Assembly: GCA_003132585.1 (NCBI GenBank)
Contig: PKYG01000089.1
Span: 1-48,523, forward strand
Length of the DNA stretch: 48,523 bases
Direction: 5' to 3'
From: Actinomycetota bacterium
Lineage (GTDB): Bacteria > Actinomycetota > Thermoleophilia > UBA2241
The position numbers and the translations under genes are program-made. The notes under the pieces are model-generated. The model did no database searches. It saw nothing but the letters and a program-made list of their open reading frames with translations, and was not told where the DNA came from. Below are positions 25,793 through 35,260 of this stretch, piece by piece (the stretch's first letter is position 1; every line of letters begins with the position of its first letter).

Positions 25793-28700
25793 TTACGTAC
25801 GAGACGTGATTATAGCATTGAGGACGCTTTCGACCCACATTAAGACATGTGTGCCTGGACGAAGCTCTTCGCCAGCGGCGGGATGGGCGGAGAGCGTCTC
25901 CCGCTGCTTCAGGTAGACGAAGCGGTCGTGGGCGGCGCGCACGCGCGCCGCCCAGGCGTCGTCGAGGCGCAGGCCCTCCACTTGCAGGCGGCCGCCGCGA
26001 TAGACGACGGCGGCCGCCCCCAAGCCGCCCCCAAGGATGCGGATCGCCTGCAGCCTCAGGAGGCTCTCGACCGGCTCCGGCGGCGCGCCGAAGCGGTCGG
26101 TCAGGTCGGCTCTGACTTCGTCCAGCGCTTCGAGGTCGAGCGCCCGCGCGATCCGCCGGTGCGCGTCGATCTTTGTCGCCTCGTAGGCGATGTACTCCGG
26201 CGGCACGTAGGCGGTCACCGGCAGATCGACGCGCACCGGCGGCAGCACCGCGGGCGGTTCGCCGCGCAGCTCCGAGACGGCTTCGTCGAGGAGCTGCGCG
26301 TACATCTCGAAGCCGATCGCGGCGACGTGCCCGGATTGCTCGTCGCCGAGCAGGTTGCCGGCGCCGCGGATCTCGAGGTCGCGCATCGCGATCTTGAACC
26401 CGGCGCCGAGCTCGGTGTGATCGGAGAGCGTGCGCAAGCGCGCGGCGGCCTCGCCGGTCAACATGTCGTCGCTCGGGTACAGCAAGTAGGCGTACGCGTA
26501 CTCGTCGCTGCGCCCGATACGACCGCGGATCTGATAGAGCTGCGCGAGACCGAGCATGTCGGCGCGGTCGACAATCAGCGTGTTGGCGCTGGGGATGTCG
26601 ATGCCGCTCTCGATGATCGATGTCGTGACGAGCACATCGGCCTCGGCGGCGAGGAAGCTCATCATCACCTTCTCGAGCGCGCGCTCGTGCATCTGTCCGT
26701 GCGCGACCAGCAGCCGCGCCTGCGGCGCCAGGTCGCGCACGTGCTCGGCCGCCTGCTCGATCGTCTCCACGCGGTTGTGCAGGTAGAACGTCTGGCCGCC
26801 GCGCCCCAGTTCCTTCTCGATCGCGACGCGGGCGATCTCGTCACGATACTCGCCGATGTACGTGCGGATCTCGTGCCGCCCGCGCGGCGGCGTCTCGATC
26901 ACGGAGATGTCGCGGATCCCCGTCAGCGACATCTGCAGCGTGCGCGGGATCGGCGTCGCCGAGAGACTGACCACGTCGACCTGCATCTTCAGATTGCGGA
27001 GCAGCTCCTTCTGGCGGACGCCGAAGCGCTGCTCCTCGTCGAGGATCACCAACCCGAGGTCTTTGGGGATGACGTCGGTGGAGAGCAACCGGTGCGTGCC
27101 GATCAGCACGTCCACCCTGCCTTCACGGAACTCCTTGAGGATGCGCCGCGCCTCGGCGGCCGTGCGAAAGCGCGAGACCATCTCGACCGCCACGGGGAAG
27201 TCGGCGAAGCGCTCGGCGAAGGTCATGAAGTGTTGCTCGGCGAGGATCGTCGTCGGCACGAGCATCAGCGTCTGCTTCCCGGCCTCGGCGGCCTTGAACG
27301 CGGCGCGCAGGGCGACCTCGGTCTTGCCGTAGCCCACGTCGCCGCACACGAGCCGGTCCATCGGATGGGCGGCCTCCATGTCGTTCTTGACGTCGTCGAT
27401 CGCCTCCGCCTGGTCGGCGGTCTCTTCGTATGGAAAGTCCGCCTCCAGGCGCAACATGAGCTCGCCATCGGCCGGGAAGCCGAAACCGGGCACGGCCTGG
27501 CGCGCGGCGTAGAGCGTGAGCAGCTCGCCCGCCATCTCGATCACGGCACGGCGGGCGCGCGTCTTGACCGCCTGCCAGGCCGAGCCGCCGAGCCGGTTCA
27601 GCGGCGGCGCCCCGGCGCCGGCGCCGATGTAGCGGCTGACCTTGCCGATCTGGTCGTGCGGCACGAACAGCTTGTCCTCGCCGGCGAACTGCAGGTAGAG
27701 GTAGTCCCGCGTGATGCCGGCCACCGTGCGCGTCTCGATGCCGGCGAAACGCGCGATACCCTGGTCCTCGTGCACGACGAAGTCGCCGGGGCGCAGGTCG
27801 AAGAAGGAGGTGAGGCGAGCGCCGCCGACGAAGCGCCGCTCCCGCGGAGCGGCACGCAAGAGCGCGCGCTCGCCGATCACGGCGAGCTTCAGCTCGCTCG
27901 AGACGAAGCCCTCTTGCAGCGGCGCCGAGACGAAGTACAAGCCAGGCGCCGCGGGTTCGCGACGGCCGATTCGTTCACGCTCGGCGCCGTCCTCCGTGAC
28001 TGCTCCGCCGCGGTCAGCGACGACGCCGAGGTCGAGCACCTCGGCGCTGAGCGTCTTCAGTCGGAAGGCCGCGCGCGTCGCCTCGCCGGCATGGCGGAAC
28101 ACGACGAAAACGCGGTATTCGTCGGCGACGAGACGGGCGAGCTCGCGCTCGGCGCCGGCGATGTCGCGCGCCGCCGTCTGCGGGCGCGAGGCGCCGAACC
28201 GCCAGCGTTGGTCGCGCTGCACGAGATCGACCTGAAGACCGCTCGCAAGCAGCTTGCGCGCCTCGGCGAGCGGCACGTAGAAGCGCTCGCGGACGGCGCC
28301 GCCGCCGGCTGTCATCTCGACTTCGGCGGCGAAGTCCGCGAGCGCCCGGAACGTCTCGTCGGGAGCGAACACGGCGACCTGCTGCTCGCCGGCGACGAGC
28401 AGGTCGCCCACGGCGACGAAGCGAGCGGCGAGCGCCGACAGCGCGCGCACCGCGGCGTGTCGGTGGAGCTCGTCCGGCGCCTCGTCGCGGCCTGCTCGCT
28501 CCCATTCGGCGAGAGCACCGTGCAAGGCCCGCTGGTAATCGTCGCGCGCCGTATCAGCCTCACTGGACGCGTAGACGACGCATGCATCGACGCCCCCCAC
28601 AGTGCGCTGCGAGAACACCGAAAACCGGCGCAACGACTCTATCTCGTCGCCCCAGAACTCGATGCGCACGGGGTCGCCCGTCGTCGGGAACACGTCGACG

Positions 28701-29212
28701 ATGCCGCCGCGCACAGCGAACTCGCCGCGACCGCGCACCTGCTCGATGCGCTCGTAGCCGAGGTGCGCGAGCTGCTCGATGACGCTCTCGAAGGGCAGCT
28801 CCCTGCCGGCCGCCAGTGACAGCGGACGCGGCTGCGCCGCGAGCGGCAGGAAGCGCTCGAGCAACGCCACTGCTTCGGCGACGACCACCCCGCCATCGGC
28901 GAGCGTCTGCAACGCCCGCTGGCGCTCGCCGATCACGTGCGCTGCCGGCGCCACGTCCGCGCCGTAGAGCACGCCGCGCGCCGGCAGCACGGCGACCTCA
29001 CGCTCGAGGTACAAGGCGAGCTCGCCCGCGAGCCTGACGGCGCGCTCGCCCTCGGGTGCGACCACCACCCACCCGGAGCCCGGCGCCTCGGCGATCAGTG
29101 CGGCGAGCACGAAGGGCGCGAAGAACGACGGCGCATGGAAGGCGGCGCCGCGACGCAGCCGCGGCGCCGCCTCACGGAACCGCTCACTCTCCCGCAGGTA
29201 CTCGAGGAACAC
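25793..29212 (-). CDS. mfd: transcription-repair coupling factor
   Basis: 1139 residues if started at GTG 29212, which has GAGAGGC upstream; this is the expected Mfd length. The UvrB-homology half (RGEFAVRGGIVDVFPTTGDPVRIEFWGDEIESLRRF) is followed by the CarD-like RNA polymerase interaction domain (FVVHEDQGIARFAGIE), the translocase motor with Walker A DVGYGKTE, LDEEQRFGV, SLSATPIPRTLQ and the RID/TRG region, then the C-terminal TRCF domain. It displaces RNA polymerase stalled at lesions and recruits UvrA. A long minus-strand frame reads back to 29896 but runs through the terminator, so the extra N-terminus is not used. Confidence 0.96.
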   Translation of the reverse strand: MFLEYLRESERFREAAPRLRRGAAFHAPSFFAPFVLAALIAEAPGSGWVVVAPEGERAVRLAGELALYLEREVAVLPARGVLYGADVAPAAHVIGERQRALQTLADGGVVVAEAVALLERFLPLAAQPRPLSLAAGRELPFESVIEQLAHLGYERIEQVRGRGEFAVRGGIVDVFPTTGDPVRIEFWGDEIESLRRFSVFSQRTVGGVDACVVYASSEADTARDDYQRALHGALAEWERAGRDEAPDELHRHAAVRALSALAARFVAVGDLLVAGEQQVAVFAPDETFRALADFAAEVEMTAGGGAVRERFYVPLAEARKLLASGLQVDLVQRDQRWRFGASRPQTAARDIAGAERELARLVADEYRVFVVFRHAGEATRAAFRLKTLSAEVLDLGVVADRGGAVTEDGAERERIGRREPAAPGLYFVSAPLQEGFVSSELKLAVIGERALLRAAPRERRFVGGARLTSFFDLRPGDFVVHEDQGIARFAGIETRTVAGITRDYLYLQFAGEDKLFVPHDQIGKVSRYIGAGAGAPPLNRLGGSAWQAVKTRARRAVIEMAGELLTLYAARQAVPGFGFPADGELMLRLEADFPYEETADQAEAIDDVKNDMEAAHPMDRLVCGDVGYGKTEVALRAAFKAAEAGKQTLMLVPTTILAEQHFMTFAERFADFPVAVEMVSRFRTAAEARRILKEFREGRVDVLIGTHRLLSTDVIPKDLGLVILDEEQRFGVRQKELLRNLKMQVDVVSLSATPIPRTLQMSLTGIRDISVIETPPRGRHEIRTYIGEYRDEIARVAIEKELGRGGQTFYLHNRVETIEQAAEHVRDLAPQARLLVAHGQMHERALEKVMMSFLAAEADVLVTTSIIESGIDIPSANTLIVDRADMLGLAQLYQIRGRIGRSDEYAYAYLLYPSDDMLTGEAAARLRTLSDHTELGAGFKIAMRDLEIRGAGNLLGDEQSGHVAAIGFEMYAQLLDEAVSELRGEPPAVLPPVRVDLPVTAYVPPEYIAYEATKIDAHRRIARALDLEALDEVRADLTDRFGAPPEPVESLLRLQAIRILGGGLGAAAVVYRGGRLQVEGLRLDDAWAARVRAAHDRFVYLKQRETLSAHPAAGEELRPGTHVLMWVESVLNAIITSRT
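25809..25817 (-). promoter_or_regulatory. extended -10 promoter of the PPIC-mazG-eno group
   Basis: TGC followed by TATAAT on the minus strand, inside the last codons of mfd. The expected start near 25802 gives a leader of about 50 bases containing AGAGGGAG. It would let PPIC, mazG and eno be expressed apart from mfd. Confidence 0.65.
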
Positions 29213-29240
29213 CGCCTGCCTCTCTGCTCGCGGACACGCC

Positions 29241-29268
29241 AAAAACCCCGCCACCGGAGGCGACGGGG
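29241..29268 (-). terminator. intrinsic terminator between the M6 protease and mfd
   Basis: On the minus strand CCCCGTCGCC (29268-29259) pairs with GGTGGCGGGG (29255-29246) over ten base pairs with two wobbles and a three-base loop, followed by TTTTT (29245-29241). It lies 82 bases after the M6 stop and 29 bases before the mfd start, so it ends the protease operon. TACAAT at 29282-29287 just before the stem is discussed in the findings. Confidence 0.85.
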
Positions 29269-29349
29269 TGCCACTCGATCCATTGTAGCGCAGTCGGGTC
29301 GGACCGCTGCGGCGGAGGCCGCTTCGTGGCCGCCTACGCAGCCGCCGGG

Positions 29350-31389
29350 CTACTGGACGAAGAGATACCGCCAGGCGTAGTGCGACTGCGGATTGCCGGC
29401 GCGGTCCCGGGCGAGGACGAAGAAGCGATACGTGCCGCGCGCCAGCGTGCAGGTGAAGCGCACGCCATGTGTCGTGTTCGTCGTCACATACGCCGCCGTC
29501 AACGTCTTCACCAGTCGTCCGCCGCGCGTCCTGATCCTGATCGTCACATCGGCGGTCGGGCTGAGCGCGTCGGCGGCCTCGTACTTGAGCGTCACCGAGC
29601 GGTACCGGCGCACCGTCATGCGCGATGGCGACGTTACGTAGGGCCCGAGCGTGTCGATCTTGACGGTGCAGCTCGCGTCGGCGCTGGGATTGCCGCTGTT
29701 GTCGACGGCCAGATAGACGATCGTGTGGACACCGTCGTTGGCGTGATTCGTCGGCGCGGTGATCACGAGCTTGGCTTTCGTCGCGCCCAGAGTCCCCGAG
29801 ACGAACCCGACACCGTCGAGTGAATACTCGATGTGGGCGACGCCCGATTGGCTGTCGGTCGCCGCCAGCGTGACCGTGACTGGCACCCGCCGCCATCCGG
29901 CGGGCGCATCGTCGGCGACCGTCGGCGGCGTCGTGTCAACGCCGCCGCCCCCAGCGCCGGCGACGACGTCGATCGACGCTCCCGGCGCGGTGATGCCGCT
30001 GAGCGTCACGCCCGACGCGGAGCCGTCGTAACGGTCGCTGTTCGGATTCGTGGTCGCGCCGAAGAGCCCGCCGGCGTGATAGTAGTCGCCGGCGTTCGCC
30101 CAGCCGCCAAGGAGCTCGATGTCGTTGGTGCCGTCGGCCTCCATGAGCTTCACGAGCTTGTGGCTGGTGTACGAGTTGTCGAAGCGGTAGTCCGTGCCGC
30201 CCGCATTGAGCCGGGCGTCGATGTGCCAGACGAGCAGCCCGGCCCCCGGATAGTCGGCGTCGTTGCCGACCGGGGCGCGGTTCTGGACCATGAAGAACTC
30301 GGCGAAGGGGTCGCCGGGAGCCACGCCCTGCATCACGACCGCCGCGTCTTGCGATGTTCCCGATGAGGCCAGCGTGAGCGTGTTCGTCCCGAAGTCGACG
30401 GTCGTCGGCGTGAGCCAGCCGAGGAGGAACTTGCTGAAGCAGTTGTGGTCGCCCCAGGTGTTGTCCATCATGTCGAGCCCGCCGACACCGCCGCCGGGAC
30501 CCACTGACGGGTCGTAGTCGTAGAGGTCGGGCAGCCCCAGCGCGTGGCCCGTCTCGTGCATCACGACCAGCGGATCGAACGTACCCGCGTTCGGCCGGGC
30601 CTCCCACTGCCACGAGTACGTGCCCAGACTCTTGCCGTCGAGCTTGTACGACGAGTCGGTGAACGAAGTCTGGTAGCCCCACCAGAAGTTGGCCCAGCCT
30701 GTGTCGGGGCCGGTCCAGATCACGACGAGGTAGTCGATCGTGCCGTCGTGGTCGTTGTCGTACGGCGAGAAGTCGAAACCCTGGGCGTCGTAGGAGTTGA
30801 GCGCTTGCTTGATCAGCGCCTCTCGGTTGGCGACGCCGGACGAGGAGTCGGGGCCGCCGCCACCCGGATTGACGACGCTGCGATTCTGGCCGGTGTCGTA
30901 CCAGCCGAGAACGTCGCCCTGGATCTGGAGCTGGTCGTACGACGAGCGCCGGTAGTAGTTGCGCAAGCTGTCGTACGGCGCGCTGGCGGGGTTGCCGTCG
31001 CCGAAGAGGTCGGCGCGAATCGTGGCGATGCTGTTGCTCGGCGGGTAGTCGTTGAACGAGATGCACAGCGCCAGCACGTTGACCGTGCCCGTCGTCGGCA
31101 TGCCGCGCCAGGCCGGCGGTGGCGCGAGGTTCAACGGAAAGCCGAGCGCCTGGTCACGCAGTACGTTCTGCAGATGCCGCTCCAGCTGTGGCGCCACGCG
31201 CTGGTTGCCGAGCGCCTCGGCCGAGCGGATGCGCTCGGTCAAAGAGCCGTCCTTGCGATACTGGTCGAGCTGGTGCTGGGTCGGCGGCTCGAGGCCGGCG
31301 GCAGCCGCCGGCCACGCCGCCGCAAGCGCCAGCACGCTCAGCCCGGCGATGAGCGACACCCGCCTGCGAATCTGCCGTGCGCGTCTCAA
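29350..31389 (-). CDS. secreted M6 family metalloprotease (immune inhibitor A-like)
   Basis: 679 residues with an N-terminal signal peptide (basic start, LSVLALAAAWPAAAA). Zinc site HETGH is at 278-282 in MHETGHALGLPDLYDYD, typical of M6 peptidases. An EF-hand-like DNDHDGTIDY (211-220) suggests bound calcium. Tyr/Trp-rich WWGYQ and the GLDMMD turn follow. C-terminal parts include an Ig-like stretch (about 490-580) and a final module shared with the papain-like protease next door. It probably degrades extracellular protein. It is 39 bases downstream of the C1A gene and the two probably form one operon ended by the terminator at 29241. Confidence 0.9.
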   Translation of the reverse strand: MRRARQIRRRVSLIAGLSVLALAAAWPAAAAGLEPPTQHQLDQYRKDGSLTERIRSAEALGNQRVAPQLERHLQNVLRDQALGFPLNLAPPPAWRGMPTTGTVNVLALCISFNDYPPSNSIATIRADLFGDGNPASAPYDSLRNYYRRSSYDQLQIQGDVLGWYDTGQNRSVVNPGGGGPDSSSGVANREALIKQALNSYDAQGFDFSPYDNDHDGTIDYLVVIWTGPDTGWANFWWGYQTSFTDSSYKLDGKSLGTYSWQWEARPNAGTFDPLVVMHETGHALGLPDLYDYDPSVGPGGGVGGLDMMDNTWGDHNCFSKFLLGWLTPTTVDFGTNTLTLASSGTSQDAAVVMQGVAPGDPFAEFFMVQNRAPVGNDADYPGAGLLVWHIDARLNAGGTDYRFDNSYTSHKLVKLMEADGTNDIELLGGWANAGDYYHAGGLFGATTNPNSDRYDGSASGVTLSGITAPGASIDVVAGAGGGGVDTTPPTVADDAPAGWRRVPVTVTLAATDSQSGVAHIEYSLDGVGFVSGTLGATKAKLVITAPTNHANDGVHTIVYLAVDNSGNPSADASCTVKIDTLGPYVTSPSRMTVRRYRSVTLKYEAADALSPTADVTIRIRTRGGRLVKTLTAAYVTTNTTHGVRFTCTLARGTYRFFVLARDRAGNPQSHYAWRYLFVQ

Positions 31390-31428
31390 CGTCCGTCCCT
31401 TCGTCGGCTGGTGGAGCGGTCCACAGGA

Positions 31429-33039
31429 CTAAAGAACCTTGAGCACGGCCCTGCTCAGCACGGACTGCCGATTGCCGGCGACGTCGTAGGCGCGGGCATA
31501 CACGTAGTACGTGCCCGCGCCCATCGTACACCCGAACCTCCAGACGCGCGGTTCGGCGAACGCCACAGCCGGCATGCGCGCGTCCTTCAGCACGCGACCG
31601 CCGGCCGTTCTGACCGAGAGGTAGATCACCGCGCTCGCCGACGAGAACGCCGGATCGGTGAACGAGAACGGCACATGCGCCATGCCGCCGCGGCGCGCTT
31701 GCGCGGCGCCGACGACCGCCTTCGGCGCCCCGGTGTCGCCGGCGCCGCTCGAGTTCACAAACGCCTTGAGGCACACATTCGACGTCTCGTATCCGGGCTT
31801 CGTCGCCAGATCGGTCCACGTCGTGCCGCCGTAACTTATGTATGACTGTCGCGCGGCGGCGCGCGGCGCGATCAGCGCCGACGGGTGTTCGACCGGGATC
31901 GGGTGCCCGCATCCCGGGGTCGTGAGCTTGACGGCGACCACGAACTCCTGGCCGGCGGTGACCGGGACGGGCGTCGCCAACCGCACCGTGTGGTACCCGC
32001 CGACGGCGATCGTGCCGCTCCCTGCCGCCGGTGCCGCGGCGATGTCGCGCACGGCGCCGGCCACGCGGACTTGATAGGAGCTGCCCGGCACCGGCGTGTA
32101 GAAGCTCACCGAGGCGACGCTGCCGGTGCCGCCGCACGTGAACCGGTTGGCGAACCAGGCATGGCGGCTCCCGCCGTACCCTATGCTCGCGGTCCAGCCG
32201 AGCGCGTCGTACTGGTAGATCGCATCGTAGTTTGTCCGCGCCTGTGCACCGTCGAACACCGCGAGTTCGCGACCGATGCCGGCGTCGTAGTACGAGACCC
32301 AGAAGTAGCCGCCGTTGTTCCAGTCGGCGCCCCAACTGTTCTTGATGAGGAAGGCGCCGTTGCCCGGCGGCCGCCGCAGGAACTTCCAGGCCGGGTAGTT
32401 GTCGTTCCATCCGGCGACGCACACGTGGTGGTCGAGGAACGTGTCGCGTGTGTAGAAAGCGCCGCCGGTGGCGAAGTTGATCGAGTCCCTCTGATAGGCC
32501 ATCGCCGCGTCGACGGCGCCGAACTTCGTGACCGCCCATTTGATCGCGGTGTTGTCCAGCGGCCCCTTGCGCGCCGGCAGGAAGAGCACCTCCTGGATGT
32601 GGCGCACCGGCAGCAGGACCTCCGGCGACGATCCCGGCCGCGGGTAAGGATCGTCGCGCTCAAACACCGGCCCGTCCCAGCGCGCGAAGTATGCCGTCGA
32701 GAGACGGCTGTTCGCTCGCCCCTCGAACGTGAGCTTGGAACCCATGTGGTTGGCGAGGTTGTTCTCCGACAGGTTGTACGACACCGTCGGCAGCAGGCAC
32801 GACTCCAGCGACCCCATCGCCGCCATGATCCAGCACGTGCTGTGCTCGTCCTGCGAGCGTACCGGGGTGACCTTGCCGTGGGCGCGCAGGTCGTAGGCGC
32901 TCGGGAACGACCCGGGCGGAAGATCCCACGGCGCGGCGACGGCAGGCGCGGCGCAGACCAGCGCCGCGCAGAGCGCCGCGCCGAGAACGAAGCCGCGACC
33001 AGCGCCTCGCCATGCACGTGCCCTTCGATCCGAGTTCAC
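31429..33039 (-). CDS. secreted papain-like (C1A) cysteine protease with lectin-like domain
   Basis: 536 residues from GTG 33039. The signal peptide (CAALVCAAPAVAA) is followed by a papain fold: Gln63 and Cys69 in RSQDEHSTCWIMAA, His204 in DHHVCVAGWND, and Asn234 in LIKNSWG, so the triad is intact, although the usual GxCGSCW context is altered to STCW. The region from about 250 to 400 (SIGYGG...FTPVPGSSYQV) fits the lectin-like domain found behind C1A domains. The C-terminal 60-90 residues match those of the M6 protease. It is probably active outside the cell. Confidence 0.87.
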   Translation of the reverse strand: MNSDRRARAWRGAGRGFVLGAALCAALVCAAPAVAAPWDLPPGSFPSAYDLRAHGKVTPVRSQDEHSTCWIMAAMGSLESCLLPTVSYNLSENNLANHMGSKLTFEGRANSRLSTAYFARWDGPVFERDDPYPRPGSSPEVLLPVRHIQEVLFLPARKGPLDNTAIKWAVTKFGAVDAAMAYQRDSINFATGGAFYTRDTFLDHHVCVAGWNDNYPAWKFLRRPPGNGAFLIKNSWGADWNNGGYFWVSYYDAGIGRELAVFDGAQARTNYDAIYQYDALGWTASIGYGGSRHAWFANRFTCGGTGSVASVSFYTPVPGSSYQVRVAGAVRDIAAAPAAGSGTIAVGGYHTVRLATPVPVTAGQEFVVAVKLTTPGCGHPIPVEHPSALIAPRAAARQSYISYGGTTWTDLATKPGYETSNVCLKAFVNSSGAGDTGAPKAVVGAAQARRGGMAHVPFSFTDPAFSSASAVIYLSVRTAGGRVLKDARMPAVAFAEPRVWRFGCTMGAGTYYVYARAYDVAGNRQSVLSRAVLKVL

Positions 33040-33358
33040 GTCGCCATTCTCCCGGTGCTCGCGCCGCGTCGGTGCCCGTAGTGCTTCGCGGGACCGCCAC
33101 GGCGGCTCCTGACTCTATCGGCAGAGCGAGTGTAGAGGTCAACCAGCACGGGCGTCCACCGGGACTGTCGTCTGTCGTCGCAGCATGTCATGATGACCCT
33201 GTCGAAAAGGGGTGACATGGGGCACGTCTCCACCCGCATCTGCCGCTGGCCGGCGGCGCCGGCGCTCGCCGCGAAGATCACCAAGCGCAGCCTGAATCGT
33301 GCGGTCAACAACCTTGCCGACCTCATCGCGAGTATCAGGATCGACGCGAGATGAGAGT
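33040..33358. other. divergent spacer between C1A protease and GT87
   Basis: On the minus strand TTGACC (33137-33142) and GATAGA (33114-33119) are 17 bases apart and form a possible promoter for the protease operon; the -10 is poor. On the plus strand a short frame (33193-33354) occupies the rest. No other gene visible. Confidence 0.4.
33193..33354 (+). CDS. possible small ORF upstream of GT87, doubtful
   Basis: ATG 33193 (or 33217 after AGGGGTGA, a spacing that is too short) to TGA 33354, 53 or 45 residues. The tail could form an amphipathic helix (NRAVNNLADLIASIR), and the stop is next to the GTG of the following gene. I see no family and the ribosome binding sites are not convincing. Confidence 0.25.
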   Translation: MTLSKRGDMGHVSTRICRWPAAPALAAKITKRSLNRAVNNLADLIASIRIDAR

Positions 33359-34594
33359 GTGCGCCTGAAGCTCGTCACGCTCGCCCTTCTCGTCGCTCTC
33401 ACGAGTGTCTTCGGCACGGCCATCATCTGGGCGCACGCCGACAACCGGTTCGAGGACTTCAACGTCTACTACATCGCTGCCGAAGCCTATGCGCGCGGGC
33501 AGGACCCTTATGCGCTCTCGGATGCCTACCCCAGCCCGCAGTGGGACGCGCTCGCCCGCGACCTCGGCATAACCAGGTACGCCAAGCCCTACCGCTACCC
33601 ACCGCAGACGGCAGTCCTGCTGTTCGCTCTCCGCCCGGTGGGTCCCAAGACGGCGGCGATCGTCTGGGCGAGCGTCAACGCGCTCGCCCTGATCGCCGGC
33701 GCCTGGCTCATCGGTTTCGTGCTCGGCGGCGGCTGGTGGGTACCCGTGTCGCTCGCCGCCCTGCTGCTCTACGCGCCGGCGCTCGACACGCTACTTCTCG
33801 GACAAGTCAATGGTCTGATCTTCGCTTCGCTCGCACTCGCGCTGTGGGCCTTGCGCCAGCGTCGCGACGCCCTCGCGGGATTGAGTCTCGCCGCCGGATC
33901 CGTGCTCAAGCTCGTGCCGTTCCTGCTGGTCCTCTATCTTGCCCTGCGCCGTCGCTGGCGGCCGGCGGCGTTCGCGGCGTGCGCGATCGTCATCCTCACG
34001 TTGGCGTGTCTGCCGCTGATCGGTGTCCGCGGGGTGGCGGACTACGCGCACCACGCGCTCGACCTCACGCGCCCGAACGCGATCTTCACTGATCAGACGA
34101 ACCAGTCGCTCTCAGGGGTGCTCGGCCGGGCGCTCCGGGGAGAGCGCGACCTCGGCGCCGTCCGCACGGTGGCCCGTGTCGCCGGCGCGGTTTTGCTGCT
34201 CGCCACCGCCTGGTTCGTCCGGCGCAGAGGTACGGGCGAGCGCTGGCTGCCGCTGGAGTTCGGCCTCGTCGTGACGATCATGCAGCTGATCTTTCCATTC
34301 ACGTGGTTCCACCAGTTCGTGCTGCTGCTGATCCCACTGCTCGTCGTGACCGAGGAACTCGTACGGAGAGGACGTAGAGGACCGCTCGTCGCGCTCGCGG
34401 CCCTCTACGTCCTCACGGACCTTCACTTCCTGTTCTTTTCCGGGTTGGGATCTCTGAGCACGCACGGCTTCGGGTACGGCTGGCTCGATGCGTTCCCGTT
34501 CCTCTTCGGACTCACCATCTGGGTGATGGCGGCGCGTATGCTCGCCTCCGGCAAGCGCCGCGCCGCGGCGCCGACGATCCCCGCCGCTCCCTGA
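33359..34594 (+). CDS. GT87-type (DUF2029) membrane mannosyltransferase
   Basis: 411 residues from GTG 33359; a longer in-frame ATG at 33299 lacks a site. About ten hydrophobic helices are present. The outer loop DFNVYYIAAEAYARGQDPYAL matches the DUF2029 catalytic-loop pattern, which includes an Asp near the first loop, and YPPQTAVLLFAL and GQVNGLIFASLALA are typical later motifs. Members transfer mannose or related sugars from polyprenyl-phosphate donors outside the membrane. It lies on the plus strand between two minus-strand operons and converges on pth. Confidence 0.85.
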   Translation: MRLKLVTLALLVALTSVFGTAIIWAHADNRFEDFNVYYIAAEAYARGQDPYALSDAYPSPQWDALARDLGITRYAKPYRYPPQTAVLLFALRPVGPKTAAIVWASVNALALIAGAWLIGFVLGGGWWVPVSLAALLLYAPALDTLLLGQVNGLIFASLALALWALRQRRDALAGLSLAAGSVLKLVPFLLVLYLALRRRWRPAAFAACAIVILTLACLPLIGVRGVADYAHHALDLTRPNAIFTDQTNQSLSGVLGRALRGERDLGAVRTVARVAGAVLLLATAWFVRRRGTGERWLPLEFGLVVTIMQLIFPFTWFHQFVLLLIPLLVVTEELVRRGRRGPLVALAALYVLTDLHFLFFSGLGSLSTHGFGYGWLDAFPFLFGLTIWVMAARMLASGKRRAAAPTIPAAP

Positions 34595-34622
34595 TCACGG
34601 AGAGGCGGTACGAGGCGTGCCG

Positions 34623-35222
34623 TCAGTCGCGCTCCGGGTTGAACGCGTGCATCGCCGCGTGCGGGCCCTCGGCGACCAGCATCTCGACGGCATCGGCGGC
34701 GCGCTCGATCACGTCACGCACCGCCGATTCGGGCTCCTCGAACCTCGCCAACACGTAGTCGGCGACCTCGTCGGGATCGCGGCTTGCCGGACGGCCCACG
34801 CCGATGCGCACACGGTGATAGTCGGTGCCGACGAGTTCGGCGAGGCTCTTGAGGCCGTTGTGGCCGGCCGTGCCGCCGCCAGTGCGGACGCGCAGCTGAC
34901 CGAACGGCAGGTCGATCTCGTCGTGGACGACGACGAGCCGTTCGACGCCGAGCCGGTAGGCGCGCAGCGCCGCCGCCACGCTCCTGCCCGAACGGTTCAT
35001 GAAGACGATCGGCTTGAGCAGGCACACGCCGTGCCCGCCGAACGTGCCCACGGCATAGCGGCCGTCGTACCCTCGCTTCGCCTTGCCGAAGCGGTGCCGC
35101 GCCGCCAGTATGTCGGCCGTGAGAAAGCCGGCGTTGTGGCGCGTGCGTTCATACTCCGGGCCAGGATTGCCCAAGCCCGCGACCAGATACTCGACCTGCT
35201 CGGCCGATGTGCGAAAGAGCAT
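34623..35222 (-). CDS. pth: peptidyl-tRNA hydrolase
   Basis: 199 residues. Motifs VAGLGNPGPEYERTRHNAGF with catalytic His, KPIVFMNRSGRS, VVVHDEIDLPFGQLRVRTGGGTAGHNGLKS and FRIGVGRP-like RVRIGVGRP are diagnostic. It releases peptides from stalled peptidyl-tRNA. It follows rplY by 38 bases. Confidence 0.97.
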   Translation of the reverse strand: MLFRTSAEQVEYLVAGLGNPGPEYERTRHNAGFLTADILAARHRFGKAKRGYDGRYAVGTFGGHGVCLLKPIVFMNRSGRSVAAALRAYRLGVERLVVVHDEIDLPFGQLRVRTGGGTAGHNGLKSLAELVGTDYHRVRIGVGRPASRDPDEVADYVLARFEEPESAVRDVIERAADAVEMLVAEGPHAAMHAFNPERD

Positions 35223-35260
35223 CGTGCCTCACTCCTGGAGAGGCGTCACTGCGAGGCCGG

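Noticed and set aside
25847-28819. 990-codon plus-strand frame opposite mfd
   Set aside because: Typical antisense shadow of a high-GC gene; the minus-strand frame has full Mfd domain content.
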